A stretch of 16,753 nucleotides of DNA from Caulobacter sp. B11 (GCF_002737765.1 NZ_PEGG01000006.1:1-16753), one strand, 5' to 3'. Shown: positions 8,424-16,287, counted from the stretch's first letter. The notes: generated from the letters alone by a model not told the origin. Made by a program: numbers and translations.

Positions 8424-8553
8424 ACCCTTCCCCCTTGATGTGGGAAGGGCAGGGATGGGGGTGACGCCGTCGGCCGGTTTCACGCGGGCCGCGCCCCATC
8501 CTGAGCCTCTGTCACCCCCATCCCCAACCCTTCCCCCATCAAAGGGGGAAGGG
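8424..8553. repeat. Interspersed paired-hairpin repeat, family C, copy 1
   Basis: Two hairpins built on CCCTTCCCCC...GGGAAGGG (near 8425-8450 and 8529-8553) flank a spacer. GGGATGGGGGTGAC (near 8452-8464) and GTCACCCCCATCCC (from 8511) are inverted to each other across it. The purine/pyrimidine-rich arm style and arrangement resemble the element at 10711-10827 after purD. Confidence 0.7.
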
Positions 8554-8560
8554 AGAAGGC

Positions 8561-8620
8561 CTTGAGTGACCTCTACGCCTCGGTGATCGTCTCGCCGTGA
8601 GATGTAAGGAGGGCTCCCTC
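8561..8620. repeat. Half copy of repeat family A (copy 2)
   Basis: CTTGAGTGACCT followed by GATCGTCTCGCCGTGAGATG and TAAGGAGGGCTCCCTCC closely matches the right half of the family A element at 8137-8197. The left arm is missing; families B and C lie between the two copies. Confidence 0.7.
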
Positions 8621-8662
8621 CGCTAGGGCGAAGGCGCTGTTTTCGGCCGCCTACAAAATTTT

Positions 8663-8759
8663 GTCATCCCGGGCGGCGAAGCCGACCCGGGACCCAGGGG
8701 CCGGCGCATTGCGGTTGCCCCTGGGTCCCGGCTCTCCGCTGCGCTGCGGCCGGGATGAC
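8663..8759. repeat. Interspersed palindrome, family B, copy 2
   Basis: The ends GTCATCCCGG and CCGGGATGAC are inverted, and inside them CGGGACCCAGGGGC faces GCCCCTGGGTCCCG. It also contains the GGCGAAGCC mini-hairpin found in the element after purD. Same type as 8237-8350. Confidence 0.75.
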
Positions 8760-8803
8760 AAGGGTTGGGGGCGAGAATGGGGTAGGCGGCCGTGGTGTGT
8801 GGA

Positions 8804-8850
8804 GTGCCCTGTCCAGACCGGCGACCGTCTCGCCGCGGGATGTCAGGATG
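8804..8850. repeat. Diverged half copy of repeat family A (copy 3)
   Basis: GTGCCCTGTCCAGACCGGCG, then ACCGTCTCGCCGCGGGATGT and CAGGATG, follow the right half of family A (8142-8188) with scattered substitutions. The left arm is absent. Confidence 0.55.
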
Positions 8851-8948
8851 CCGCCGTCCGGGAGGACCAGGAGTCCTGGCGCGCGCCATGGGGATCGGCC
8901 GTCCTCCATCCAAGGGGACCGGCGAACAAACCTCAACCTAATCAACGC

Positions 8949-8985
8949 CTTAAAAATAGAACGAGCGCGCCTGTCAGACGCGCTC
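8949..8985 (-). terminator. Rho-independent terminator on the minus strand with no evident gene
   Basis: GAGCGCG and CGCGCTC (8963-8969 and 8979-8985) form a perfect 7-bp GC stem with a 9-base loop. Read on the minus strand it is followed after a few bases by CTATTTTTAA. On the plus strand no T run follows. It would stop a minus-strand transcript coming from the 8990-9430 side, where I find no convincing protein gene. Confidence 0.5.
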
Positions 8986-8989
8986 AGAC

Positions 8990-9434
8990 CGGCCGTAGAC
9001 TTCTCCTCGCTCCATCGCGAGGGGAGGGCGTCCAGCTGGCGACCGAACGCGCGGTGGGGGCGGTTGAGCGGGTTCAAGAGGACAGGGGACGTAAACCTGT
9101 CCATCGGAGGAAGGCCAAAGCCTCCGCCCGTCCGAAGGTCCGCTCCGGGGCCGCCGGGAGAAACCTGACTTGCAGCCCTTGGCTGGGTCCGGTTTCGAAG
9201 GCGGTTGTCCGGATGGGGTAAAGGGTTGAACCAGACCCGCGCGCCCCGGCCAGAGGGATAACAGCCGCGCGGAGCGCTCCGGCCCCGGCCGAAACGGTAC
9301 TCCACTCACACATCTCCGGGCCTGGCCCGGACGCTCCGCCGCCTCCCCAACTCGCCGGTGAAAACCGGCGAGGCCGCCAACCCGTGCGCGGGGCGACTTG
9401 ACCCCGTCGTCCTCTGGTTCCACACCCCGGCCTC
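8990..9434. other. Gene-free, highly structured stretch and purD leader
   Basis: No frame here reads like a protein; the open frames are rich in R, P, G and S. Many self-complementary stems are visible: CTCCTCGC/GCGAGGGGAG near 9003-9027; GGACAGG 9080-9086 with CCTGTCC 9096-9102; CGGAGG/CCTCCG at about 9105-9126; GGGTC/GACCC spanning about 9185-9238; a 9-bp stem closed by GAAA at 9351-9372; and GAGGCCG 9370-9376 with CGGCCTC 9428-9434, which abuts the purD start. I could not match it to RNase P RNA, tmRNA, SRP RNA or a tRNA by their conserved motifs. Confidence 0.4.
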
Positions 9435-10709
9435 ATGGAAAAGCTGACCATCCTCCTCGTCGGATCCGGCGGGCGCGAACACGCCCTGGCCTGGAAGATC
9501 GCCCAGTCGCCGCTGTGCGGACGGCTTGTCGCCGCGCCCGGCAATCCGGGCATGGCCGCCGTCGCCGAGCTGCGCGCGGTCAAGGTTCTCGACGTCGACG
9601 GACTGGTCGCCCTGGCCCAGGAGATCGCCGCCGACCTCGTGGTGGTCGGCCCGGAATCGGCGCTGGAGGTCGGCCTCGCCGACCGGCTGGCCGAACTGAA
9701 CATCCCCTGTTTCGGCGGCAGCCGGCGCGCGGCCCAGCTGGAGACCTCCAAGGCCTTCACCAAGGACTTCTGCGCCCGCCACGGCCTGCCGACGGCGGCC
9801 TATGGCGTGTTCACCGACGCGCCGAGCGCGGCGACCTTCCTCGACACCCTGGACGCCCCCTTCGTGATCAAGGCCGACGGCCTGGCGGCCGGCAAGGGCG
9901 TGGTGATCGCTGAGGACCGGGCCCAGGCCGACGCCGCCGTGCTCGACATGCTGGGCGGCCGGTTCGGCACGGCCGGGGCGCGGGTGGTGATCGAGGAGTT
10001 CATGTCCGGCGAGGAAGCCTCGCTGTTCGCGATCTGCGACGGCACGACGGCGGTCCTGTTCGGCGCGGCCCAGGATCACAAGCGCGCCTATGACGGCGAC
10101 CAGGGCCCCAATACCGGCGGCATGGGCACCTATTCGCCGCCGCCCGTCCTGACCGACGCCCTGGTCGACCAGGCCTGGCGCGAGCTGATCGAACCCACCG
10201 TCAAGGGCATGGCCGCCGAGGGCAATCCCTATGTCGGCGTGCTCTATGCCGGCCTGATGCTGACGCCCACCGGCCCCCGGCTGGTGGAATACAATGCCCG
10301 CTTCGGCGATCCCGAATGCCAGACCCTGATGCTGCGCCTGCAGAGCGACCTGGTGCCGATCCTGCTGGCCGCCGCGCGCGGTCAGCTGGCCTCGGCGCCG
10401 AAGCCTGTCTGGCGCGACGCGGCGGCGATCTGCGTGGTGCTGGCCGCCGAGGGCTATCCCGACGCGCCGGTGACCGGCGGCCTGATCACCGGCGCCGAGG
10501 CCGATTTCGGCGACGCGGCGGTGATCTTCCACGCCGGCACGGCCCGCGACCCCGAGGGGCGGCTGGTGGCCTCCGGCGGCCGGGTGCTGAACGTCTGCGC
10601 CCTGGGCACCAGCCTGGGCGAGGCCCGCGACCGGGCCTATGCGGCCCTGGAGACGGTGTCGCTCGAGGGCGGCTTCTATCGCCGCGATATCGGCTGGCGG
10701 GCGCTTTAA
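9435..10709 (+). CDS. purD: Phosphoribosylamine-glycine ligase (GAR synthetase) PurD
   Basis: Cytoplasmic enzyme of purine synthesis that joins 5-phosphoribosylamine and glycine using ATP; 424 residues, the usual length. The N-domain begins with ILLVGSGGREHALAW (6-20) and APGNPG (34-39). The ATP-grasp domain carries the glycine-rich loop KADGLAAGKGVVIA (146-159), QGPNTGGMGTYSP (223-235) and the metal-binding YNARFGDPECQ (286-296). The C-terminal domain ends IGWRAL. ATG 9435 is the only start that fits. There is no Shine-Dalgarno in the 20 bases before it; those bases instead form one arm of a stem with 9370-9376. It stands alone, with a paired-hairpin repeat just downstream. Confidence 0.96.
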   Translation: MEKLTILLVGSGGREHALAWKIAQSPLCGRLVAAPGNPGMAAVAELRAVKVLDVDGLVALAQEIAADLVVVGPESALEVGLADRLAELNIPCFGGSRRAAQLETSKAFTKDFCARHGLPTAAYGVFTDAPSAATFLDTLDAPFVIKADGLAAGKGVVIAEDRAQADAAVLDMLGGRFGTAGARVVIEEFMSGEEASLFAICDGTTAVLFGAAQDHKRAYDGDQGPNTGGMGTYSPPPVLTDALVDQAWRELIEPTVKGMAAEGNPYVGVLYAGLMLTPTGPRLVEYNARFGDPECQTLMLRLQSDLVPILLAAARGQLASAPKPVWRDAAAICVVLAAEGYPDAPVTGGLITGAEADFGDAAVIFHAGTARDPEGRLVASGGRVLNVCALGTSLGEARDRAYAALETVSLEGGFYRRDIGWRAL

Positions 10710-10710
10710 A

Positions 10711-10827
10711 GATCCTCCCCCTAGCGGGGGAGGTGTCGGCGAAGCCGACGGAGGGGGATGTGCTGCTGACTTTGTGCGGTCTTCCCCCACCGGCCTGACG
10801 GCCGCCTCCCCCTTCAGGGGGAGGATC
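10711..10827. repeat. Paired-hairpin repeat after purD (family C-like), possible terminator
   Basis: GATCCTCCCCC (from 10711) and GGGGGAGGATC (ending 10827) invert the whole element. Each end is also a hairpin by itself: CCTCCCCCTAGCGGGGGAGG on the left and CCTCCCCCTTCAGGGGGAGG on the right. GTCGGC-GAA-GCCGAC (10735-10749) forms a third hairpin inside. It begins one base after the purD stop, so it could protect or end the purD transcript. It is a bacterial interspersed mosaic-type repeat, not a gene. Confidence 0.75.
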
Positions 10828-10891
10828 GACGCTTGCACCCGCCGCCCCACCCACTAAACTCTCGTTCAAACAAGTGTTGGGGAGAAACCGC

Positions 10892-11980
10892 ATGGCCGAC
10901 GCCGCCGAACAGACCGCTCAGGACCTGAACTCGGGCACCAAGCCGGTCGATCCCCGTCACGCCATCGACGAGGCCAAGCTGACCCGCTGGCTCGAGGCCC
11001 ATGTCGAGGGCTTTCAGGGCCCGCTGGAGGTGCGCCAGTTCAAGGGCGGCCAGTCCAACCCGACCTACCAGCTGGTCACGCCCAACAAGAAATACGTCCT
11101 GCGCCGCAAGCCGCCGGGCAAGCTGCTGCCCTCGGCCCACGCCGTCGACCGCGAGTTCAAGGTGATCTCGGGGCTGAACAAGGCCCACTTCCCGGTCGCC
11201 AAGGCCTATGCCCTGTGCATGGACGAGGACGTCATCGGCACGATCTTCTACGTGATGGACAATGTCGAAGGCCGCATCCTGTGGGACGGCACCCTGCCCG
11301 ACTATCAGCCCGCCGAGCGCCGGGCGATCTATGAGGCCGAGATCGACACCCTCGCGGCCCTGCACAATGTCGACTACGCCGCCGTCGGCCTGGCCGACTA
11401 CGGCAAGCCGGGCAACTATTTCGCCCGCCAGATCGACCGCTGGACCAAGCAATACAAGGCCTCGGAAACCTCCGATCTGGAGGACATGAACAGGCTGATG
11501 GCCTGGCTGCCGACCACGGCGCCGGCCGACGACAAGACCACCATCGTCCATGGCGACTATCGCCTCGACAACATGATCCTGCACGCCACCGAGCCGCGCG
11601 TGGTGGCGGTGCTGGACTGGGAACTGTCGACCCTGGGCAATCCCCTGGCCGATTTCAGCTATTTCCTGATGAACTGGGTGATGCCCTCCGACCAGCGCGG
11701 CGGCCTGTCCGACATCGAGGACCTCACCGCCTATGGCGTGCCGACCATCGAGGAGGCCGTGGTTCGCTACTGCAAGGCCACCGGACGCGACGGCCTGCCC
11801 AATCTGGACTGGTACTTCAGCTACAACCTCTTCCGGCTGGCCGGGATCTGCCAGGGCATTGTCGGCCGGGTGCGGGACGGCACCGCCGCCAGCGCCCATG
11901 CGGCCACGATGGAGGCGCGCGTGCCGGTTCTGGCCCGAGGGGCCTGGGCCTTCGCCCAGAAGGCGGGAGCCCAGGGCTGA
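10892..11980 (+). CDS. APH/ACAD10-11-type phosphotransferase family protein
   Basis: Protein of the aminoglycoside-phosphotransferase fold, 362 residues, of the subgroup found beside acyl-CoA dehydrogenases and as the N-terminal domain of eukaryotic ACAD10/ACAD11. Known relatives phosphorylate 4-hydroxyacyl-CoA during catabolism of hydroxy fatty acids, so an acyl-chain substrate is likelier than an antibiotic. Visible parts are the nucleotide loop FKGGQSNPTY (50-59), KYVLRRKPPG (67-76) with the ATP-contact lysine region, catalytic HGDYRLDN (220-227) and metal-binding LDWE (241-244). ATG 10892 follows GGGGAG with good spacing; a GTG at 10874 adds six residues and overlaps that site. Its stop overlaps the next ATG (TGATG), so the two genes are coupled. 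No acyl-CoA dehydrogenase is present here. Confidence 0.9.
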   Translation: MADAAEQTAQDLNSGTKPVDPRHAIDEAKLTRWLEAHVEGFQGPLEVRQFKGGQSNPTYQLVTPNKKYVLRRKPPGKLLPSAHAVDREFKVISGLNKAHFPVAKAYALCMDEDVIGTIFYVMDNVEGRILWDGTLPDYQPAERRAIYEAEIDTLAALHNVDYAAVGLADYGKPGNYFARQIDRWTKQYKASETSDLEDMNRLMAWLPTTAPADDKTTIVHGDYRLDNMILHATEPRVVAVLDWELSTLGNPLADFSYFLMNWVMPSDQRGGLSDIEDLTAYGVPTIEEAVVRYCKATGRDGLPNLDWYFSYNLFRLAGICQGIVGRVRDGTAASAHAATMEARVPVLARGAWAFAQKAGAQG

Positions 11981-13282
11981 TGCGCAAACTCCTGGCGGGC
12001 GCCTGCGCCCTGGCCCTGACCGCGGCGCTGCCTGGCGTCGCGAGCGCCCAAGACAAAGCGGGGACCCTGTTCGTCCAGGCCGGTCGGCTGCTGGCCGACC
12101 CCGCCACCGGCAAGGTCGAGACCGCCAAGACCGTGGTCATCGCCGGCGGCAGGATCACGCGCATTGTCGACGGCTATGTCTCCGAACCGGGCGGCAAGGT
12201 CGTCGACCTGCGCGACAGCTTCGTCCTGCCCGGCCTGATCGACAGCCATGTGCACCTGACCGGCGAGCAGGGGCCCAGCTCGCGTCTTGACGAGGTGACC
12301 CAGTCCTCGGCCGACCAGGCCATGATCGGGGCCGGCTTCGCCCGCAAGACCCTGATGGCCGGCTTCACCACCGTGGCCGACCTGGGGGCCGAGAACGCCG
12401 CCATCTTCGCCTTGCGCGACGGGATCAAGCGCGGCGACGTGGTCGGCCCGCGCATCATCGCCTCCGGCTCGGCGGTCTCGGTCCATGGCGGCCATGGCGA
12501 CGTCAATGGCTTCAGCGAAGAGGTCATGCACGTGCTGCGGCCCGGGCTCGGTCTGCTCGGGGGCCGACGACTGCCGCCGGGCCGTGCGCGAGCAGGTCTG
12601 GCGCGGGGCCGACATCATCAAGATCACCGCCACGGGCGGCGTGCTCTCCAATACGGCGGCGGGCCAGGCCCAGCAGTTTTCCGACCCTGAACTGGCGGCG
12701 ATCGTCGACAGCGCCCACCGCATGGGCCGCAAGGTCACCGCCCACGCCCACGGCGTCGACGGCATCAACGCCTTCCTTCGGGCCGGCGGCGACTCCATCG
12801 AGCACGGCACCTATCTGGACGCCGACAGCGTCGCCCTGTTCAAGAAGAACGGCGCCTATCTGGTGCCGACCCTGATGGCCGGCGACTTCGTCTATCGGAT
12901 CGCCACCGGGCCGAACAACTTCCTCACCCCGGCCCAGACCACCAAGGCCCTGGACGCGGGTCCCAAGATGCTGGCCATGGCCCGCCGGGCCCACGAGGGC
13001 GGCGTCAAGATCGCCTTTGGCACCGACACCGGCGTCAGCGCCCACGGCGACAACGCCGGCGAGTTCGCCCTGCTGGTCAAGGCCGGCCTGACCCCGCTGG
13101 AGGCCATCCAGACCGCCACCGTCAACGCCGCCGCCCATTTCGACCTCTCGGCCGAGATCGGCAGCCTGGCGCCGGGCAAGGCCGCCGACCTGATCGCGGT
13201 GTCCGGCGACCCGCTCAGCGACGTGACCGTCCTTCAGGCGGTCAAGGCGGTGATCAAGGCCGGCGCGGTGGTCAAGCCCTGA
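11980..13282 (+). CDS. Secreted amidohydrolase, COG1228 / Xaa-Pro or Xaa-Arg/Lys dipeptidase-like (one frameshift)
   Basis: Metal-dependent hydrolase exported by a signal peptide (MRKLLAGACALALTAALPGVASA, about 1-23). Repaired length is 433 residues. Metal and catalytic residues of the amidohydrolase superfamily are present: HVH (H90, H92), the probably carboxylated K214 in IIKITATGG, H255/H257 in AHAHG, H275 in EHG and D349 in FGTDTG. The C-terminus (SLAPGKAADLIAVSGDPL) is typical. Characterised COG1228 relatives, including Caulobacter ones, cleave dipeptides ending in proline or in arginine/lysine; the exact substrate here is open. The frame breaks at 12541-12546 (CCCGGG, one extra base): upstream reads HVLRPG, and downstream resumes SVCSGADDCRRAV one frame over. 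Translation is coupled to the kinase gene by TGATG. The end faces katA 42 bases away. Confidence 0.88.
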
Positions 13283-13324
13283 AGAGGGCTAGCGCCACAC
13301 CGGCCTTGACCCGTCTGGGGCGGC

Positions 13325-14764
13325 TTAGAGGCTGAGCCCCAGCCTGGCGGCGACCCCCGCCGCATAGGCGGGATCGGCCTTGGCGAAGTGGGCCAGCTGG
13401 CGGCGGATGATCGCCTCCGGCACGCCCTGCATGGCGGCGGCGATGTTGCCAAACAGCTGGTCCTGCTGGTCGGGGTTCATCAGCCGGAACAGGTCGCCGG
13501 CCTGGCTGTAATCGTCATTGCCGTCGCGGTGATCATAGCGGTCGGCGTCGCCGGCCAGCGGCAGGGGCGGTTCGGCGAAGGCCTTGTCCTCGACCGGCCC
13601 GCCAAAGCTGTTGGGTTCGTACCAGGCGTCGGTGCGCGGCGGCGCGTCGAAGCGCATGGCCCCGTCGGCATGCTGGGTATGGACCGGACAACGCGGCCGA
13701 TTGACCGGCAGGGCCTCATAGTGCGTGCCGATCCGATAGCGGTGGGCGTCGGCATAGGCGAAGATCCGGGCCTGCAGCATCTTGTCCGGCGAGAAGCCGA
13801 TGCCGGGCACGATGTTGGACGGCGAAAACGAGCTCTGCTCGATCTCGGCGAAATAGTTGTCGGCATTGCGGTTCAGCTCGACGATGCCCACCTCGATCAG
13901 CGGAAACTCGGCGTGCGGCCAGACCTTGGTCAGGTCGAAGGGGTTCCAGCGGAAGGTCTCGGCCTGAGCTTCGGTCATCACCTGGATCGAAAACTTCCAG
14001 CGCGGGAAGTCGCCGCCCTCGATGGCCTCGAACAGGTCGCGCTGGGCGCTCTCGCGGTCGTTGGCGATGACCGCGTTGCCCTCGGCGTTGGTCCAGGTCT
14101 TGATCCCCTGCATCGACTTGAAGTGGAACTTCACCCACACCCGCTCATGGGCGGCGTTGAGCATCGAATAGGTGTGGCTTCCGAAGCCGTGCATGAACCG
14201 GTAGCCCTGCGGCAGGCCGCGATCGCTGAACAGGGTCGTGACCTGGTGCAGGCTTTCGGGGCTCAGCGACCAGAAGTCCCACATCGCCGTGGGCGAGCGC
14301 AGGTTCGACACCGGGTGGCGCTTCTGGGTGCGGATGAAGTCGGGGAACTTCAGGGGGTCGCGCACAAAGAACACCGGGGTGTTGTTGCCGACCATGTCCC
14401 AGTTGCCCTGCTCGGTATAGGCCTTGATCGAGAAGCCGCGGACGTCGCGCTCGGCGTCGGCGGCGCCGCGCTCGCCGGCCACGGTCGAGAACCGCATCAG
14501 GATCTCTGTGGTCTTGCCCACCTGCGACAGGAAGGCGGCCTTGGTGTAGCGGCTGACGTCCTGGGTGACGGTCAGCGTGCCATAGGCCCCCGACCCCTTG
14601 GCGTGGACGACCCGTTCGGGCACCCGCTCGCGGTTCTGGTGGGCCAGCTTCTCGAGCAGCTGGTAGTCCTGCATCAGCAGGGGGCCGCGCGGGCCGGCGC
14701 TGAGGGAATTCTGATTGTCGGCGATCGGCGCGCCGCCCGTGGTGGTCAGGGTGTTGGAAGTCAT
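13325..14764 (-). CDS. katA: Monofunctional haem catalase
   Basis: Breaks down hydrogen peroxide; 479 residues, the length of small-subunit catalases. The active-site motif is [13 protein letters not shown] with distal H54; distal N127 sits in [14 protein letters not shown]. The haem-iron ligand is Y337 in [15 protein letters not shown], with R333 just before it. The start ATG 14764 has GAGG at -14 to -11. No signal peptide is seen, so it is probably cytoplasmic. It is divergent from ubiA, with an OxyR-type site between them. The symbol is by family; Caulobacter itself is known for a bifunctional KatG, so this is a different enzyme type. Confidence 0.95.
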   Translation of the reverse strand: MTSNTLTTTGGAPIADNQNSLSAGPRGPLLMQDYQLLEKLAHQNRERVPERVVHAKGSGAYGTLTVTQDVSRYTKAAFLSQVGKTTEILMRFSTVAGERGAADAERDVRGFSIKAYTEQGNWDMVGNNTPVFFVRDPLKFPDFIRTQKRHPVSNLRSPTAMWDFWSLSPESLHQVTTLFSDRGLPQGYRFMHGFGSHTYSMLNAAHERVWVKFHFKSMQGIKTWTNAEGNAVIANDRESAQRDLFEAIEGGDFPRWKFSIQVMTEAQAETFRWNPFDLTKVWPHAEFPLIEVGIVELNRNADNYFAEIEQSSFSPSNIVPGIGFSPDKMLQARIFAYADAHRYRIGTHYEALPVNRPRCPVHTQHADGAMRFDAPPRTDAWYEPNSFGGPVEDKAFAEPPLPLAGDADRYDHRDGNDDYSQAGDLFRLMNPDQQDQLFGNIAAAMQGVPEAIIRRQLAHFAKADPAYAAGVAARLGLSL

Positions 14765-14820
14765 GTCGGGTCCGCCTCTGTGTCTGGAACCATGCTGCGC
14801 CCAAGCTCAACATCAATCCA

Positions 14821-14857
14821 ATTGATCGTTTTGTTCCTCGGTATAGATCAGACCTAT
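14821..14857 (-). promoter_or_regulatory. OxyR-type operator upstream of katA
   Basis: ATAGATCAGACCTAT at 14843-14857 fits the OxyR element ATAG-N-T-N3-A-N-CTAT at every specified base. Exactly 22 bases earlier, the spacing of the full OxyR site (15 bases plus 7), ATTGATCGTTTTGTT at 14821-14835 keeps part of the second element (ATTGAT against ATAGNT). The site lies 57-93 bases upstream of the catalase ATG, which fits peroxide-induced transcription. The motif is seen; regulation is inferred. Confidence 0.65.
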
Positions 14858-14920
14858 GTGTCGACGGATCGGCGCGGCCGGCGCCTTTGCGCGCCGCCAG
14901 AAGCTCGCTAAGCCTTGGCC

Positions 14921-15847
14921 ATGAGCACCATCCTCCCCGACGCCGCCGCCCGCAACTGGGTGGACCGCCATGCGCCGCCCGGCCTGCGGCCCTGGCTGAA
15001 GCTGGGGCGGTTCGACCGGCCAGCCGGAATCTGGCTGCTGATGCTGCCGGGCTGGCAGGGGATCGCCCTGGCGGCCTCGACCAAGGGCCAGTGGCCCAGT
15101 CCCTGGCTGCTGCTCGCCTTCTTCGCCGGCGCGGCCCTGATGCGGGCGGCCGGCTGCGCCTATAACGACATCGTCGATCGCGACTTCGACGCCCAGGTCA
15201 GCCGCACGGCGATGCGGCCGATCCCGGCCGGCCAGATCAGCGTCAAGCAAGCCTGGGGCTTCGTCCTCGGCTGCTGCCTGGTCAGCCTGCTGATCCTGCT
15301 GACCCTGGGCTGGGTGGCGATCGGGCTGGGCGTGCTGTCTCTGGGCCTGGTGGCCGCCTATCCGTTCATGAAGCGCATCACCTGGTGGCCCCAGGCCTGG
15401 CTGGGCCTGACCTTCAACTGGGGCGCCCTGCTGGGCTATGCGGCGGCGACCCACACCCTAGGCTGGCCGGGCCTGCTACTCTACGCCTCGGGCATCTTCT
15501 GGACTCTGGGCTATGACACGATCTATGCCGTGCAGGACCTCGAAGACGACGCCCTAGCCGGGGTGAAATCGTCGGCCCTGCGCCTGGGCGAGGCCGCCCC
15601 CCGGGCGGTGCTGGGCTTCTATGTCGCCAGCTTCGTGCTGGTGATCGCCGCCGCCTGGACCGCCGACCTGGGACCGCTGTTCCTGCCCCTGGCGGCGCTG
15701 TTCGCCCTGCACCTGTCGCGTCAGGCAGCCGCCCTGCGGATCGATGATCCAGTCGGGGCCTTGGCCCTGTTCAAGTCCAACGCCCCGGCCGGCTTCGTGC
15801 TGGTCCTGGCCCTGGTCGCCGGGCTGTGGAAGCCGGCCGGACTCTAG
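14921..15847 (+). CDS. ubiA: 4-hydroxybenzoate polyprenyltransferase UbiA
   Basis: Inner-membrane enzyme that attaches the polyprenyl tail to 4-hydroxybenzoate in ubiquinone synthesis; 308 residues. The two aspartate-rich, magnesium-diphosphate-binding motifs are present: NDIVDRDFD (82-90) and DTIYAVQDLEDD (199-210), separated and followed by hydrophobic helices, about eight or nine in all. FDRPAGIWLLMLPG (31-44) and SRTAMRPIPAG (94-104) are typical of UbiA rather than haem O synthase or chlorophyll synthase. ATG 14921 is chosen over the TTG at 14915; no clear ribosome site precedes either. The stop codon overlaps that of the convergent gene (CTAG, 15844-15847). Confidence 0.93.
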   Translation: MSTILPDAAARNWVDRHAPPGLRPWLKLGRFDRPAGIWLLMLPGWQGIALAASTKGQWPSPWLLLAFFAGAALMRAAGCAYNDIVDRDFDAQVSRTAMRPIPAGQISVKQAWGFVLGCCLVSLLILLTLGWVAIGLGVLSLGLVAAYPFMKRITWWPQAWLGLTFNWGALLGYAAATHTLGWPGLLLYASGIFWTLGYDTIYAVQDLEDDALAGVKSSALRLGEAAPRAVLGFYVASFVLVIAAAWTADLGPLFLPLAALFALHLSRQAAALRIDDPVGALALFKSNAPAGFVLVLALVAGLWKPAGL

Positions 15848-16218
15848 AAAGGCCCGGCGCGGTAGATGCGGTCGAGGCCGCGCTCCAGTTCGCCCAGCCT
15901 CTGGTCATAGCTGCGGTTGAGGCAGACGCGCCTGCCGCCGCAGGTGCGGCGATCCCGCAGCCATTCCCGCTGCCGGTCCTCCAGCGCGCCGCGACCGCCC
16001 ATGGCCAGGGTCTTGCGGTTGATTTCGTAGAGCTGGGCCATGCGCACGTCCTTGTCGTTCAAGGGGCGATTGGCGCAGATCGCCTTCTCGTCGGCGGTGC
16101 GGGCCTTGGCGCAGTCGAAGCTGGCGGCCTGGGCGAGGGCCGGGGTGAGGCTGGCGGCCAGGACGAGGGCCAGGACGAGAGGCAGGGCGAGGGCCAGGGT
16201 GGTCGCGATCCGGCGCAT
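15844..16218 (-). CDS. LprI/DUF1311-like secreted protein
   Basis: Small exported protein of 124 residues. A signal peptide (MRRIATTLALALPLVLALVLAASLTPALAQA, cleavage near 31) is followed by a Cys-containing domain: DCAKARTADEKAICAN (35-50), RQREWLRDRRTCG (82-94) and CLNRSYDQRLGELE (99-112). The four cysteines (36, 48, 93, 99) would make two disulfides. This is the DUF1311 pattern, named after the mycobacterial lysozyme inhibitor LprI; most members have no proven role. The start at 16218 has GGAG at good spacing. The open frame continues upstream to 16635, but that part is the reverse shadow of the desaturase gene. Confidence 0.85.
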   Translation of the reverse strand: MRRIATTLALALPLVLALVLAASLTPALAQAASFDCAKARTADEKAICANRPLNDKDVRMAQLYEINRKTLAMGGRGALEDRQREWLRDRRTCGGRRVCLNRSYDQRLGELERGLDRIYRAGPF

Positions 16219-16287
16219 CGGGGTCTCCAAGGGCTGTGACGCAAGGTCATCCTGTAAGGGCAATGCCGAGTGTGACATGATCGTTGC

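Noticed and set aside
8085..8499. Open frames translating to VIPGLVPGTQG-type peptides
   Set aside because: These are well-known artefacts of REP-like palindromes, not proteins.
9245..9275. AGGGATAACAG, resembling part of the I-SceI homing site and of 23S rRNA
   Set aside because: Only a short match and nothing around it looks like rRNA or an intron; treated as chance.
8974..9423. 149-codon minus-strand frame ending at the 8963-8985 terminator
   Set aside because: The position next to a terminator is suggestive, but the translation is rich in R, P, G and S with no hydrophobic core pattern; kept only as a candidate RNA region.
8990..9434. RNase P RNA, tmRNA, SRP RNA or tRNA
   Set aside because: No GAGGAAAGTCC or ACAGAAA (RNase P), no tag frame or TTCGAC acceptor pattern (tmRNA), no GGTCCGGAAGGAAGCAGCC-like loop (SRP), and no T-arm with a pairing stem were found on either strand.
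13283..13324. Terminator between the convergent amidohydrolase and catalase genes
   Set aside because: No clear stem with a T run is visible in these 42 bases.
13388..14911. 507-codon plus-strand frame opposite katA
   Set aside because: Shadow of the catalase gene; composition is unlike a protein and the catalase motifs on the minus strand are decisive.
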